From: Archilochus colubris | Lineage: Eukaryota > Chordata > Aves > Apodiformes > Trochilidae | Reading direction: 5' to 3' | Assembly (NCBI GenBank): GCA_023079485.1 | Contig: CM041090.1 | Span: 34,436,874-34,500,873 of the forward strand | Length of the DNA stretch: 64,000 nucleotides | In this document: positions 21,976-34,315 of the stretch, piece by piece | Layout of the letters: each line of letters begins with the position of its first letter | Position numbering within the stretch: position 1 is the stretch's first letter | The notes under the pieces: model-generated | Told to the model about the DNA's origin: nothing | Databases searched by the model: none | Seen by the model: the letters and a program-made list of their open reading frames with translations, nothing else | Made by a program: the position numbers and the translations under genes

Positions 21976-24749
21976 AAAATAATGGAAATTATGTGGTCAG
22001 ATTTTAATCAGGAGAACAAAACAGAGAAGGAAACTGGTCTCACAGTACCTTTGTGCCCCCCCAGTCAGCCAAAGTTACCCTGAAGATGTTCTGAGCCATT
22101 GCCTACAATTCCTTTTCAAGACACAAATTCTCTGATATGCCACAGTGTTATTTACTTTCATCTGCCCATTTTTTCTTCACTGTGCAATGTATCTACTGGG
22201 GTATTTTATGGTAGGAGAGAAATCTGTGCCAGTTGTTTAACATAGCATTGGTGGAGAGAAGACATTTGCTGAGGAGAAATTTATAAACTAGCTTGAATCA
22301 GAGCTCTGAACTCAAAAAGTTGTCTCTGAATCTGAATTCTTTTTGAGGAAACTTGTATGGATGTACTTGGCCTCAACCTTGCCATAAAAGTCAACATACT
22401 CTGAGCTTTATTTAAGCAAAGAGGTGTAAAAATGTTCAAAGGCGGAGTGACCAGAATATCAAAGATGTATTGTTAGCTTGTAGAATAAAAAAAAGAAAAA
22501 CTGAAAGAATTGCTGAACTTCAAATACTCCCAGAAATTATACAACAACTGAAGTGATAAGCTGTAAAGATAAACATGTTCATTAAGGAGCAAGAGGAGGT
22601 AAAGGAAGTCAACCCAAAACAAGAGTAAACCCAGGGAAGAACAATCCAAACAACATTGTTACCATAAGAATATGTAAAGCTCCTTTAGACCTATAATAGG
22701 CAATTAAACATAACAATGTCACCATTGTATGTATTTCTGCTATAAATCATACCAACATCAATAAGTGAGAACATAGCTGACAAAGGAAACATTTTTAAAC
22801 AGAAATTTCTGCCCAGTACTGGAAGCTGAAGAATGTCAGAAAGTTAATTTTTGTATCCGTATATGCTGTACACCTTAATGGATAATTTTCTTTGCATGGA
22901 TTGGTGGATTTTATTAAAAATATATTAAATTTTTAGTGGGATATTAAAACAATTAATAGCATGGCACAAACAACAGCATTTCTTAAGAAAAAGAGGAAAG
23001 GAAGGGCAAACATGCAGAGAAAATTGGTATGGGAGACACGGAAATGTGAAGAGGAACAAATACACTTTTTTAGCAGGCTTTAGTATTGCCTCTTTTTAGG
23101 AGACTTTCTTTTTCATTGTCATCCTAGTTCTCAACCTTTTTTCTACCACTTCTTCCTCTTTTGCCTGGACTGAAGTAGCAGCTACAAGGCAGACTTCAGA
23201 AAGAAACCCGCAGATGTCAGGGTTAGATCCAAGATGAGAAAATGGAGAATGTTTGCTTTGCTGGGCTCTGTAGACCTCTTCTATGCTCAGGCTCAGAAGC
23301 AGAGCAAACATTCCTTGCTTAAGTTTAAAATTTCTGACAAATTACTTAAACAACAGCATAAAACAAATTGATTTTGAGAAATCAAATGGTTCTCTCTTAG
23401 GTTTGCTCTAACATTAACCTGCACTTGCTCTTTGCTAAAACATTTCAAATCCATGAGAGCAATAGGCAAGTTAGTCCTAAAAGGTTATGAGATGCCAGAT
23501 GGCATCATCAAACTGTCCCTACCAGCCTGAGAGCAAAATTCTCCATCTCTCATTCACATTGATTTGGGCTCCTTTTTGTTATTAGGAACGAGATTTGGTA
23601 TCAAGGGTGATCCTAGTGGTGCACAATTTTTTTTCTGTGTCACATCCACAGCTAACATGCTCTGTGTTCTGGTCAGAAAGAAAAGCAAAGGCAGACACAG
23701 GTTTATCTCTCCTCCCCCTGCTCTCAGCTCCATGCCCTTCACACATAAGAGTTTGTCTTTGTAGACTAAGCCATAGGAAGCAGAACTGATAAAATATTCA
23801 GGAGGATTTTCAGTGACCTCCACTGTAAAACGCCCCTCCATCAAGATACCACAGACTCAGAAGGGAAGAGGGAAAGAAAATTCAGTCTTAACGATCAGCC
23901 TTTCTGATCAGCCAAATAAATGTAACTAGTTAATGCCAATTCATAAGGATAAATGCTCCCATCTGTACAAATACAGCCTTTAGATATCCTGGCCTCTCTA
24001 CTCACAGTGCTGGAGGACTGGGAAAGTGCAAAGGACATTGCCACCCCTTCATTCACCACTGCTAAGAAGCAATTTGAAATTCAGTTAAGGACCCAACACA
24101 GTCCACTGGTTTTTAAGAAGAATCAGGACACGGAGGGGAAAAAAATGCTGCAGAAACCACCAGGTAGCCAGTCTGATTTTTATTATGCCAGTAGAAAGTA
24201 TGCTGATTTTTTTTTTGCTTATTTATTGTGGTGGTCTCCAAAACTTTTTCTTTCCTCTTCCTTCAGACACAGAAGCTTTGTCTCACAACTTTCTGTTGTT
24301 CAGTTTGTTAGCTTCTAGGAAGGCTTTGCAAAGAAAGGAGCTTTTGGACTTTTTTCCTGCCAATGGCTGCTACAAGACACACAACAGCTTGTACCTGTCA
24401 TCAAAACCAGTCCTTTTTCTTAACTGCCCTGCTGCTCAACACTCTTATTTCACAATGTCAGGCACTGTGAGCACTTTAATCTGTTAAAAGGGCTCTTTTT
24501 TCCTTTTAACACCGAACCTATGTTTTATTTATCAGCCTTTGATTTAGAAACGCTTAGAAGGCACAACACGTTCTCTAAGATGGATGACTTCTCCGTGGCT
24601 CCTGTGCGTGCCTGGGTGTGTGTGTAGGTGGTGGTGTTGTTGCTGGAAGTCCAGAGGAAAGCAGCTTCTAAAGAAAAGCTCTCTCATGGAGTCCAGGAGA
24701 AATGCAAACAACAGCTCTTTGAGCACAGAGACCTCTGAAGCTGTTCTGT

Positions 24750-24795
24750 AAAAGGCCAGATCCAGCTTTCATTGAAGTCAGTAGGAGCCTTTGCC
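24750..24795. repeat. Fragment of an old sauropsid interspersed repeat
   Basis: GGCCAGATCCAGCTTTCATT followed by GAAGTCAGTAGGAGCCTTTG resembles the widespread sauropsid motif GGCCAGATCC...CATTGAAGTCAATGG. Its core CAGTRGGAG...TTTGCC is shared with 5455-5515. The family name is not certain and the copy is short. Confidence 0.35.
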
Positions 24796-26739
24796 TTGCC
24801 TTTAGTGGACTTTTTTCCTGTGTTCTCCCAAAAGAGAAACAATGCTGAATAAAGGAAGGTGTAGAAACTCCATTCTGTTTCTGAGATGCTTTACAGTCAT
24901 ATGAAAATAATTAAAATTATCATCTCCGACTGGTATTATAAAACTCAACTGGGGGTTTAAGAAAACTGATAGAGAAATAAACCCCCTCCTCAATGGCCCT
25001 TCCCATGTTCAGTATTTCTCCAGGGCATCCATATTCCAGCTTTACAAGCTGCCCCTCTCCTCCAGGCTGTTTGACAAAGGTGTGAGCTGCCCCTAGCCCT
25101 TCCACCACCCTTCATGACTGAAACCTGGGAAACGCCATCTCCTCACATGCAGACCAGAGACCTCTATACCATGCCTCACAGCAAAAGACCACTCTGTCCG
25201 CAGAAATTCCTCAGGCAAAAGCATCTGTTTTACCACCAAGAAACCAAGCATGCAGCTTGCAACTTATGCAAGCTGCTGTTACAGAGAAGGAAGGCCTTTA
25301 ATACCTCTTGATGGTACATATGTGGCCAGAGAGTAGAAGTCTCCTCTATCACCTGCAGTGCTTCTTCCCAGTGTGGAGACCAGACCTGTGCTAAATTTCA
25401 CAAGGGACACATGTCTCTACTGCATTCACATGTGTGCTCTCTCTGCCACAAGTACCCCTGCTCTACAATGGAGCCTGTCTTTGCAATGCCCTGAATTTTA
25501 ATCTAGTGTATAACTAAGGTGGTGTTAAATACAGTCTAGAGAGAGAAAGTATGTGTTTGTTGAGAAACCGCGGTGAGAAGACATCTGTCCCACTGGAGGC
25601 CACCTCTGCCACAGGGAAATCCAGTGCTGAGGCTGCCCCTGGGGCCACAGAGAGCAATGGCTTCTCCAGAGAGTAGCTGGGAGTAGGAGGTGAATTTTGT
25701 TGCTGTCTGTCAGAAGCTGAGGAGGTCCCTGGGATGGCTGCAGATGGGTGCCATGACCATCCTGTAGCATCTTCTCTCAGTATAGCAAGCTGTGGTCCTA
25801 CATCTGTGGACAGAAGGGTTAGGGTTTTTTTTACTCTGTACTTTTAAAGATAAGAGTGAGTTCCTGGATATCCTACTTTTAAACAGGAGGGCTGGGAAAT
25901 CTGGCTTTTTGTTTTGGCCACCCATTATAGCCTAATTTACACAGTCTGATTTACACAGGACAAAAGTCAGTTCAGTATCAGACATCTTTGGAAGGAAAGG
26001 AAGGTTGAGACAATCTCCTGCAGGGCAGAGGGTGATTAGGAACACTCCAGCCACATTATCTGTGGGCTGAGTCCATGGGGAGCTTATCCTCTTTCTTCCA
26101 ATCTAATAAGGTCCCTCACTGTGCACATGAATCCCACCAATGTGTGAGCAAATCCTGGGATTATCAGATCAGGGACAATAAAAAACAAGGGATATTGTGT
26201 AAGTGCTAGGTGTGGAATGGCATTGGAGAGAGTGAGATTCTTGCTACTGATATAGTAAACATCCTGCAGGGAAATGCCCAAACCACTTCACTTGCTCCTC
26301 ATAAGGAGACAAGGCTGGGTCATGCCCACCTCTGTGTCTCAGTTAATAAAACCAAACTATAAATACTGAAGAGGAAAATTGCTGTGATATCCACCAGCTC
26401 CTTGTATTGTATTTTATTTTCAGTATCTTTTTGCAATGTTTCCTTATGAGGCATTTCTGAAAGCAACATTTTTTGGCCTGCATTTCAATGGGAGATTACT
26501 GAGGCTGGGTTGTCACCTCATTAGTTCCATAGGCACTCTGTGCTGCCAGCCTGGCAGCTGCCACAGACTCTGTCAGATGGCCACGAGGATGATGAGATGT
26601 CTAGACAGCCTTGAAGTCCTGATAGCTATTTGTCTTTCACTCATATTTTGCTGGGAATGAGTTGCTAATATTTGGTTGCCTAAACAGAAGACTTAACTCA
26701 CAACCCTCCCTTGAACCAAGCACACTGCTTGCTGGTCCC

Positions 26740-26905
26740 ATCTCCACTAACAAAGTGACATTTTCCCCTGAAAATATGGCTCTTGCTCTACAGAGACAGC
26801 TCCATTACGTAATCCTGTCAATCAGATGCCAATCACTATGGTAACTGGATGGCAAATACAATATTAAAATATGCATTAAATAGCTGCCAAATGGAGCCTT
26901 TTAGT
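26740..26905. promoter_or_regulatory. Candidate conserved regulatory element
   Basis: A compact cluster of good transcription-factor words in non-repetitive sequence. The perfect palindrome ATTACGTAAT at 26804-26813 contains TTACGTAA, the preferred site of PAR-bZIP factors and NFIL3. TGTCAATCA at 26816-26824 is PBX/MEIS-like. GCCAATCA at 26828-26835 is a CCAAT box. CTATGGTAAC at 26836-26845 is an RFX half-site type word. An AT-rich ATGCATTAAA word follows. The density within 45 bases is unusual here. No TATA box or CpG-rich context suggests a promoter, so an enhancer is more likely. Regulatory function is inferred from motifs alone. Confidence 0.25.
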
Positions 26906-27239
26906 TTTTACTATCTTAAAATCATCTTTTTTTTCTTCTCTCATTTTCTCAGTCTGCTCTTGATATGTAGTTTTCACATTCCTAACAAGCTCTCTGCAAT
27001 GAGTCCCTTGCTCAGTGTCCTGAAGCTGTTGAGATATCATTGAGGGTGGAAAACAGGGCTGGCTGAAGTACATATATTTTTCAAAGAAATATAAACCAAA
27101 GAAATTATTTTTTTTTATTTTGTCTTGTTTCATTTGGAGCCTGTTGTTACACTCCCCATTTGCATTAGCTTGCCATGGTTGGTGTCCATGTTCTCTGACC
27201 AGTCAACAACACAAGGACAAAGTGTTGTTGATCATCACC

Positions 27240-27378
27240 TCTAAAAGTTTTCAGAAGATGTGTAGATGTGGTACTTAGGAATCTGGTTTAACACTGGCCT
27301 CCGTAGAGTTAGGTTAATGGTTGGACTTGATGATCTTAAAGATCTTTTCCAACTAGAACGATTCTGTGATTCTTGAAG
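27240..27378 (+). mobile_element. CR1 LINE 3' end fragment
   Basis: Plus-orientation CR1 terminus. AAAGTTTTCAGAAGATGTGT and AGATGTGGTACTTAGG correspond to the end of ORF2 (AAAAGaTGTGTAGAtGTGG). These are followed by TTAATGGTTGGACTTGATGA and TCTTAAAGATCTTTTCCAAC, then CGATTCTGTGATTCTTG. It matches the same group as the copy at 59.9-60.5 kb and is relatively well preserved over its short length. Confidence 0.88.
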
Positions 27379-28184
27379 GTCAGAACAAGGATCCTCTCAC
27401 CTATTATCTTCCTTCAACAGCAGCAGAGAAGTAAGGAAAAAGTCTAGGAAGCAGAGAAAATATAAGAATTCTTCCATCAATCTGTAGGTCAGGGACTTCC
27501 TGGGCTTGAGGTAACATCTGGAATATCATAATTGTTCCTGACAGACCTCCTCCATCAAATGTCTTGATCCCAGTTTGAACCTGTTTGTACTTTTGGCCTC
27601 CAGAACATCCTGTTTGAAGAATTTCCTCAGTGTAATAAGTATAGGGTGAGATGTTGTGTATGTTCTAACCCTGCTCTTTGGGTAATTCCACTGACTGCCT
27701 CCTTGAGAGTTACAGGATGAAAAGTAGTTTAATTCCCCATTCCCCTTTCATTATTCATGGGTCAAGCACCTGTTGTTTCAGTTATAAAAAAAAATGGAAA
27801 TGTTTTGTTTCATTGCTTGTTTCCATATGCCGCAGGTTGAAAACAGTGAAATGTTTCCAAAGTCAAAAGGTTATAAATAACCTTATTGGAAAATTCTCCC
27901 TGTGATGTTTTGAATACAGCTGAAGCAGAAGAGGAAGGAGACTTCCACTTCATGGGAAAATCTCCCACTTTGACTGCTTTTCCAGTTAGAAACAGAATAG
28001 GTATGATTTTAGCAAAAATTAAACAGAAAGTTGCTTTGGAGAGTTCAGTGTGTTGCATTCCAAATAAGAAAAAGTATCCAATTGCCTAAAAGCTGAAAAC
28101 CAAAATTTACTTTTCACACAGACATCTCAGAGTGAAAAACAGGGGGGATAAGGGAGCCTTTATGTCAAATATTACATTGTGAAA

Positions 28185-28207
28185 TCTGATGTTTTGACAA
28201 CATCAGA
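28185..28207. repeat. Perfect 9-bp stem hairpin
   Basis: TCTGATGTT and AACATCAGA are exact reverse complements around the 5-base loop TTGAC. It has the same stem and loop lengths as the hairpin at 3370-3392 but an unrelated sequence. No T run follows. Confidence 0.6.
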
Positions 28208-29473
28208 CAATTTGGGATTTTTGCCTCTGAACTGAAATTTCATCACCACCAAATAATAATCAAGCAACTTTCATGGGATACATATATTTTGAAGGAAATT
28301 GGGCTGGTAAATCCTTCACACAAGGTGCTCCACATTGCATAAGTTGATGTCAGGAAGGGCAAAAGTGTCAAGGATTTTACCTGTGTCTCTGCCCTGTTGA
28401 AAAGTGCTGGTTTTACAGGCAGGGTCTCAGCTTTGTCACAACCCCTCTCAGCAAAGGAGCCAGCTCTACGTCTTCTCCAGAAACCCTGGGGCTGGGGGGC
28501 TGCTGTGCCAGGGCAGCTCCCTCACCCAGTGCCAACTGAGATCTGTCACCTTGTCCCCTTAGACATCCCAACCAGCTTTCCAGGGATGGTGTCACCTGGA
28601 AATCAAGTGTCTGGTTGCTTCCTGAAGCCAGGAGCCACTTGCACAACTTGGAGAAGTGGGAGGAATTCTGCAACAGAATGGCATTTACATGGTCACAGAG
28701 TCAGGATTTTTTGTGCCCTAACAGTTGAACCACATTAATGAGCAGGCATGGTGCCATCTTCCATGTGGGCTTAAGTATAAGTAGCCAAAAGGTCACATAT
28801 GTGCATAAAAGACATTTGTTGAAAGCAGATGCTCTGAGCCAGGAAGAAGAAATAATCCAGAACAGCCCCACATCATTAGTATGGCATCATCCCCACCACT
28901 GGATTAACAACAAAAATAAACATGGGACTTTTTGGGCTGAGATAGTTGAGATACAGCTTTTCTGACTACCCGCTAGTGCTTTATTTTATTTTCTTAATCC
29001 CCTTTTTTCTTTCTCCTGTAGAATGTGTAAAAAGGGGCTTTTCAGACTTGGTAACATATTTTGAGGGTTGTGTGTGTCATTAGAGTAAGGAAAAAAAATA
29101 AATCACAGCCCAAATGTGCTTCACAGCTCTGTATGTGGATATGAATACAGATTAATATGATATTAATGTAATGCAATTAAGGAAAAGCTGATGTTATTGT
29201 TTGAGACAGACATTATTTCCCCATAGAAGAGTAAATCAATTGTAATTATTGCAGTTTCTGTAAGAATTTGCACATTTTACTCTGGGTCAGGTCTATTACT
29301 GAAATGAGGTACTACTATATTTTAGACTAAGCAAAGGGCAGAGGCAGTGGCAGGTACAACATGTAACTAATCACACTGCATGTGCAACCACTCAAGAGTT
29401 AATGAGGGACAAACTAAACTTAAATACTCTCCAGAGTCTTTGCATTCCTTAGAAAACAAAATAAAATTTAAAA

Positions 29474-29528
29474 AAAGCAAAGCAAAGCAGAGCAATGCAT
29501 AGCATAGCATAACAAAGCAAAGCAAAGC
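29474..29528 (+). repeat. Pentanucleotide microsatellite (AAAGC)n
   Basis: Eleven 5-base units, mostly AAAGC with AGAGC, AATGC, ATAGC and ATAAC variants in the middle. The imperfect centre suggests an old array, and the purer ends are the likelier sites of current length variation. Confidence 0.9.
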
Positions 29529-32500
29529 ATCTGCTTTTCCACCAAAGCAGTATATAATACAAATCCTCTTCTGGAGCTATTTATTGCCACCAATCTTTGA
29601 CATGTTCACACCATGACCTCTACACCTGTAATGTGATACACAGGCAAAACAAAGGCATGAAGGGAAAGGGCTCAGCTTCCTCTCCTTAATTACTTCATGC
29701 AAAACAAAAGCCATGCAAGGGGGTTGTTTGGAAGGGAAAACAATACTGAGCACCCTTGGAGCTGCTGTGGACAAATGGTGTGTAAGTAAAATTCCCCACC
29801 TGGAGTGGAGCCAGGGGACAGAGGTGTCACCAGCACCCTCCTCCTGTGAGCCCTGTAGAGACTGAAATGCTTTCATCCCTTTTGGGCACCAGAAGCCTTC
29901 ACTTCACAAATGACTGTTCCAATGTGAGGGGAGAGCTGGATGAAGACACAGGCACCCAAAGCAGTAGTGGAGACTTGGAGGAGAAGCAGAAGGGTGTTGC
30001 AAAAAGGCTTGCAAGCCCTGTGTCCCCCAGTCAGAAAGAGCAAAAATGTGCTTGGAGCAGTCTGGAAGCGAGGCTGGCCAAGAGAGAATATGTCTCAACT
30101 GTGATTTCTTAGCAGTTTTCACAAGAGCTTTTAGAGTCCTGTGGCACATTTGCTTCCCTGTAAATTACTTGTAACTAAAACCCGGTTGCTACCAATTTTT
30201 GATTGCACTGGCTTGGCCTGCTCACAGGTTTATTTTGAGTCAAATGTAAAGAACAGAATCAGTAAGCTGAAAACAGCAGGATTCCCTGGACTGGTTTTGC
30301 TGTGTGTTTTGCTAACCTGAAGCCCTGCATGACAGCCCAGGGAACCTGTGGGCTCTCACCAGGCACGGGTGGCATCCCTCAGACATTCATCCCAGATCTC
30401 AGCTGGGAGGCAGCAGGTTGCAGACACATGGGGACATGGGGACAGCTGCTGCAGCTGCTGCCTCCAGGCTCCCACCAGCACCAAGATGCTCCTCTGCACA
30501 TCCAGTGCAAGCCAGAGGAGAATGGAATTTGGTTTTGATGCCAGTCAAGGGTGGAAGAGAGCTGCTTGTAGAGTGTCAGTCTCTGCTAAGAAACATTTTC
30601 AGTGTTGCCTCCCTGATGTGCATCACGCCATTTCTGTGGCAGCCCATGAGAAAATCTCCTTTTTCTGCACAGATGCCAAAGACAACACACAGGTGACACT
30701 GAAAGCTTCATAATTAGAGCTCACACTCTGGACTGAAAGTAGGTCTCCTACAGTTTATCCACATTATAAGAAGCAATATGTGCATATGCATGGATAAGCC
30801 TAATATAAATACCAGGTATTAGGAAGTTAATTTCCAAAAACCTGTTAAAAACACTTTTTTTTTGTATTTTATGTTTGAAGGCTTCCTAGTGTACTGTTAC
30901 ACTACCTTCAGCAGTAGTATGTGTATACTTTTTTCTAAAAATTTTTCAAACAGTTCAAAGATCATATTTGAAAGCCCTTTCATTCACTCAAAGAAGGGAA
31001 AGCCCTAAATCACCCCTGTTGTGTTTTTCCAGGTTAAAGAGTAATATCTAGGAACAATAGGAGTTAATCTATTCCATGTTTCCATGTCCCTCTAGCGACA
31101 TGTTACAGGAATGGCTTAAATTGGCATTTTGTACTAAAGAAAAAGAAAGATTTCAAAAGGCACAAAACCATGTGGACACTTAGCTCCACAGGGTTATTTT
31201 CCCCAACACCTCACTTTTTTGTAAGAAATGCCCAGAAATCACCTCAAATACATTTGTGACTCAAACCCTTTACTTGGTTGAATGGGGAAAATCTCCCAAG
31301 ATTATTTCTTTTCACCTCCAATGTGCAAAAACAAGCAATTAGAAGGAGATATCCCTAACATCCCTCACCTTTTCCCATTGCCTTCAGAGCACAATTTTAC
31401 TCTCCATCAAGATTTCACTCCTGTCTGGAGACACTAAAACAAAACAAAACACAGATGCTGTATTTTCTCCTTTCCTACACAAGATTCTTATGAAGCATCA
31501 GGTGAAGTAGTAGGAGTAGGACTCAGTCCCACCACCACCACCAGCTCCTGAACCCAAAAGAGCATCACAGGAGACCAACAGCCTGTCCAAATCATTTCCC
31601 ACCTCTCAGGGCTACCCCTGAAGGTCTGTCTGTGAAACACCCCCCACCAGAAGTATGTGGCTTGTTGTTTAGCTTGTTTTTTAAAGGGTACAGACTGATG
31701 GGGGAGCTGGACTCCAGACATCTGTTTTTTGACATTATGTAAACAAGCTGATTCCCTTTGTCCCTTGCTGCAGAGGGAGCTGCCTTTGTCCCAGCTAAGA
31801 ACTGAGATTCCTGCTGTCCCTGAGACCCTCGGAGGGGGCAAGATGTGCTGTGAAAAACTCTTTTTGCCAAACAGGACACCCTACACAACTGTTTTGCATC
31901 CAGGTCCTCACCCAGATGTCACCACATTTCAAACTTCCATATACATTCACCCCTGTTAATCTTTTTCTTAAGATTATTTGTGGCTGTCACATGCCATCCA
32001 TCTCTACCCATACCTATGGTCTCTGCCGTATCCATGGCCAGATCCAACTTGCACTGCCCCTGAGAGAGTTACAGTCCCCCCCAAAAGGCACTTCCATAGC
32101 CAGTTCCCATCAGAGCTCCATGGATGATGTTCACAGATGCACGGAAACAAATACTTGTTTCCAATTATGTTGGCACTATCCATGAATTACGTTGTTCACC
32201 TCTTCTAAAAGATGTTTTAAGCATCTGAAGTCAGTATGCAGGAGCTTCAGAGGGGATTCACTTCTTCTGACCATTGCAGGCATACAGTAAACAAAAAGAA
32301 AGGGGAAAATATTTCTCTTCTTCTGATGGATTTACCCCTGTCAGTAAAGGGAAAGAGGAAAAGGAGTGTGATCTATACAGAGACATTTCAGACTGACCCA
32401 ACTGAGAATACAGACTTGAATGCCTTGTAGAACAAGCTTTTAGTTTAATGAGCCCTACCTATTGACTGTATTGTTTTGGCCTTTATGAATATTTCATGCA

Positions 32501-33927
32501 TTCTTCCTTCCCTCCACTCCTTCCTACATTTATTTGGTTAAAAAAAAATTATTTAAACTGAAAAAAACCACCATTAGATGAGCATCTGTTTTAAAGATTT
32601 TCAAGATGATGTAGGCAAAAACGTATTTTAAAGATTTAGCAGAATCAAACACCAGAGATTAAAGCAACAAACAACTATGTTACATAGTAACAGGACAGTC
32701 AATAAGTCATAAAACCATCAAGTTATCTTGGTGAAATGCTTTTAATCAGAACTAGATAAAAGGTATTCAGAAGACGTTATATGTACTGAAAGTATCCCCA
32801 GTGCACACATTTGTAAACTCTACTCTCTAAGGTACAGAGGTTAAGGTCAGTTTGCAAAAGCAGAAAAAGCATATTTGTAAAAAATTCATATATATAATGT
32901 TTTAAATTATGCCTCAAAAAAATGGAGAAAAGATTTAGCAGTGCAGAAAATGTAAAGGTAGAACTCATTACCCACAGGTTTATTTCTTACTTGAGCTGCA
33001 CAAGCAAATTCTACAGTAAAATTGGTACTGTAGGCCTAAATATGCATTTGAACACAGAACTTTCTGTCCTAAAATGTGATTTTAGAGTGACCAGAATCTG
33101 TATAAATAACATTACCAATAAGTTAGACTAAAAGTTTTTGCCATTCTGAGTGTTCACAGGCAATGGGTGACAGGACCTCTGGATAATGAGTGTAATTTTT
33201 GCTCTTATTGCAAACTGTGGTTCTTTTATTTGGGCCATTTTTGTATTCTTCTCTAAGCATTGGTAAAATTGGTCATGAGTGAAACCTCTACGCAGAAGTG
33301 GGGGAGAAAGTCTGGATGCAGCACTGATTATGAAAGTGGCCCCTAACCCAAGCTCCACTTACCTCATTGCCAGAGGAGCTTTTGAACAATGAGCTTCATT
33401 TTTTCTTCCACTGCACTAAAACAAATCCCAGGTTCTCCAAAAAACATCTATGGAATTATACCAGCACAACATTGATGGTATGAACTAGAGAATTAGATTT
33501 GCTGTTCTTAAAGGATAAAATTGAGGAAGATTACGATAGGAAGGGCAAACTCAAAGGCTTCAGCTATCATTAAAACTATTCATTTCCTTAGCAAGGCAGA
33601 AAATTGGATAGCTCTCCTTCTGTTCATAATTTAATAGCTTGTGTTCAGTCACAGACCTACCTACCTGCTTAAAAGCAATATGTAGCAGTGATACACATTG
33701 ATTACCACCCTCTCTCAAGATAATATGACAGTTCCGTGGCATGGTGCCACAGCTGGTTGTTATCTCTGTCCCCAAGTATTACACTCTCCTGCAAGATGTT
33801 GCAGTGACAAAGAAATTGCTGGTAGCTCCATTTGGCTTTCTTCATCTGGTTAGCATCCACTCCAAGGGGAAGCACTCCAGTGATTTTTAAAGAGGGATGC
33901 AGCCATGAAGCAGTCTCCTTGCTTGGG

Positions 33928-33980
33928 TTGTTGTTATTATTATTATTATTTTCATCATCATCATTATTGTTGTTGTTGTT
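33928..33980 (+). repeat. Compound trinucleotide microsatellite
   Basis: Blocks of TTG, then ATT, then TCA, then TTG triplets run head to tail (TTGTTGTTATTATTATT... TCATCATCATC... TTGTTGTTGTT). The triplet phase is kept almost throughout, so the array probably arose from one repeat with point variants that each expanded. Confidence 0.9.
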
Positions 33981-34292
33981 ACTTGTTAATTCTTTGGGGG
34001 TTTTAAATATTTAAATATTGACAGAAGGAGTATTTAACTGGAAATAATGAAGTGGAAAAAAGAACCTCTCACCCTCAAACAGTGGAAACTGTGCCCTCTT
34101 TCTCCCACAGACTGGTTTCTGCTTATTCACTGAGACTTTCTCAGAGGACTCAGGGAAGGACCATTACTCAACTCTCTCTCTTCCTAATGAACGTTTATTG
34201 TTGTCTCAGTGTGTTCCACCTCCATGGTCTTTTGGACCCCAAGAGGTTACTTGCTTACCATTCCAAGAGTACATTTATTATAAAATTGATGT

Positions 34293-34315
34293 AAAAAAAG
34301 AAAAAAAAAAAGAAA
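34293..34315 (+). repeat. A-rich tract
   Basis: A runs of 7 and 11 separated by single G residues (AAAAAAAGAAAAAAAAAAAG). No adjacent retroposed sequence was recognised. Confidence 0.7.

Larger units (their letters stand above)
17311..26739. other. Non-coding stretch, no gene seen
   Basis: Holds a weak exon candidate (18235-18287), T runs (19567-19587, 21007-21020), a 42-base pure pyrimidine tract (21779-21820), an 18-bp AT palindrome (21958-21975) and an old repeat fragment (24750-24795). Stretches such as 19982-23095 lack even modest open frames. A cysteine-rich frame at 25114-25311, continuing after one stop to about 25494, is not recognisable as a zinc-finger or other family. Confidence 0.55.
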
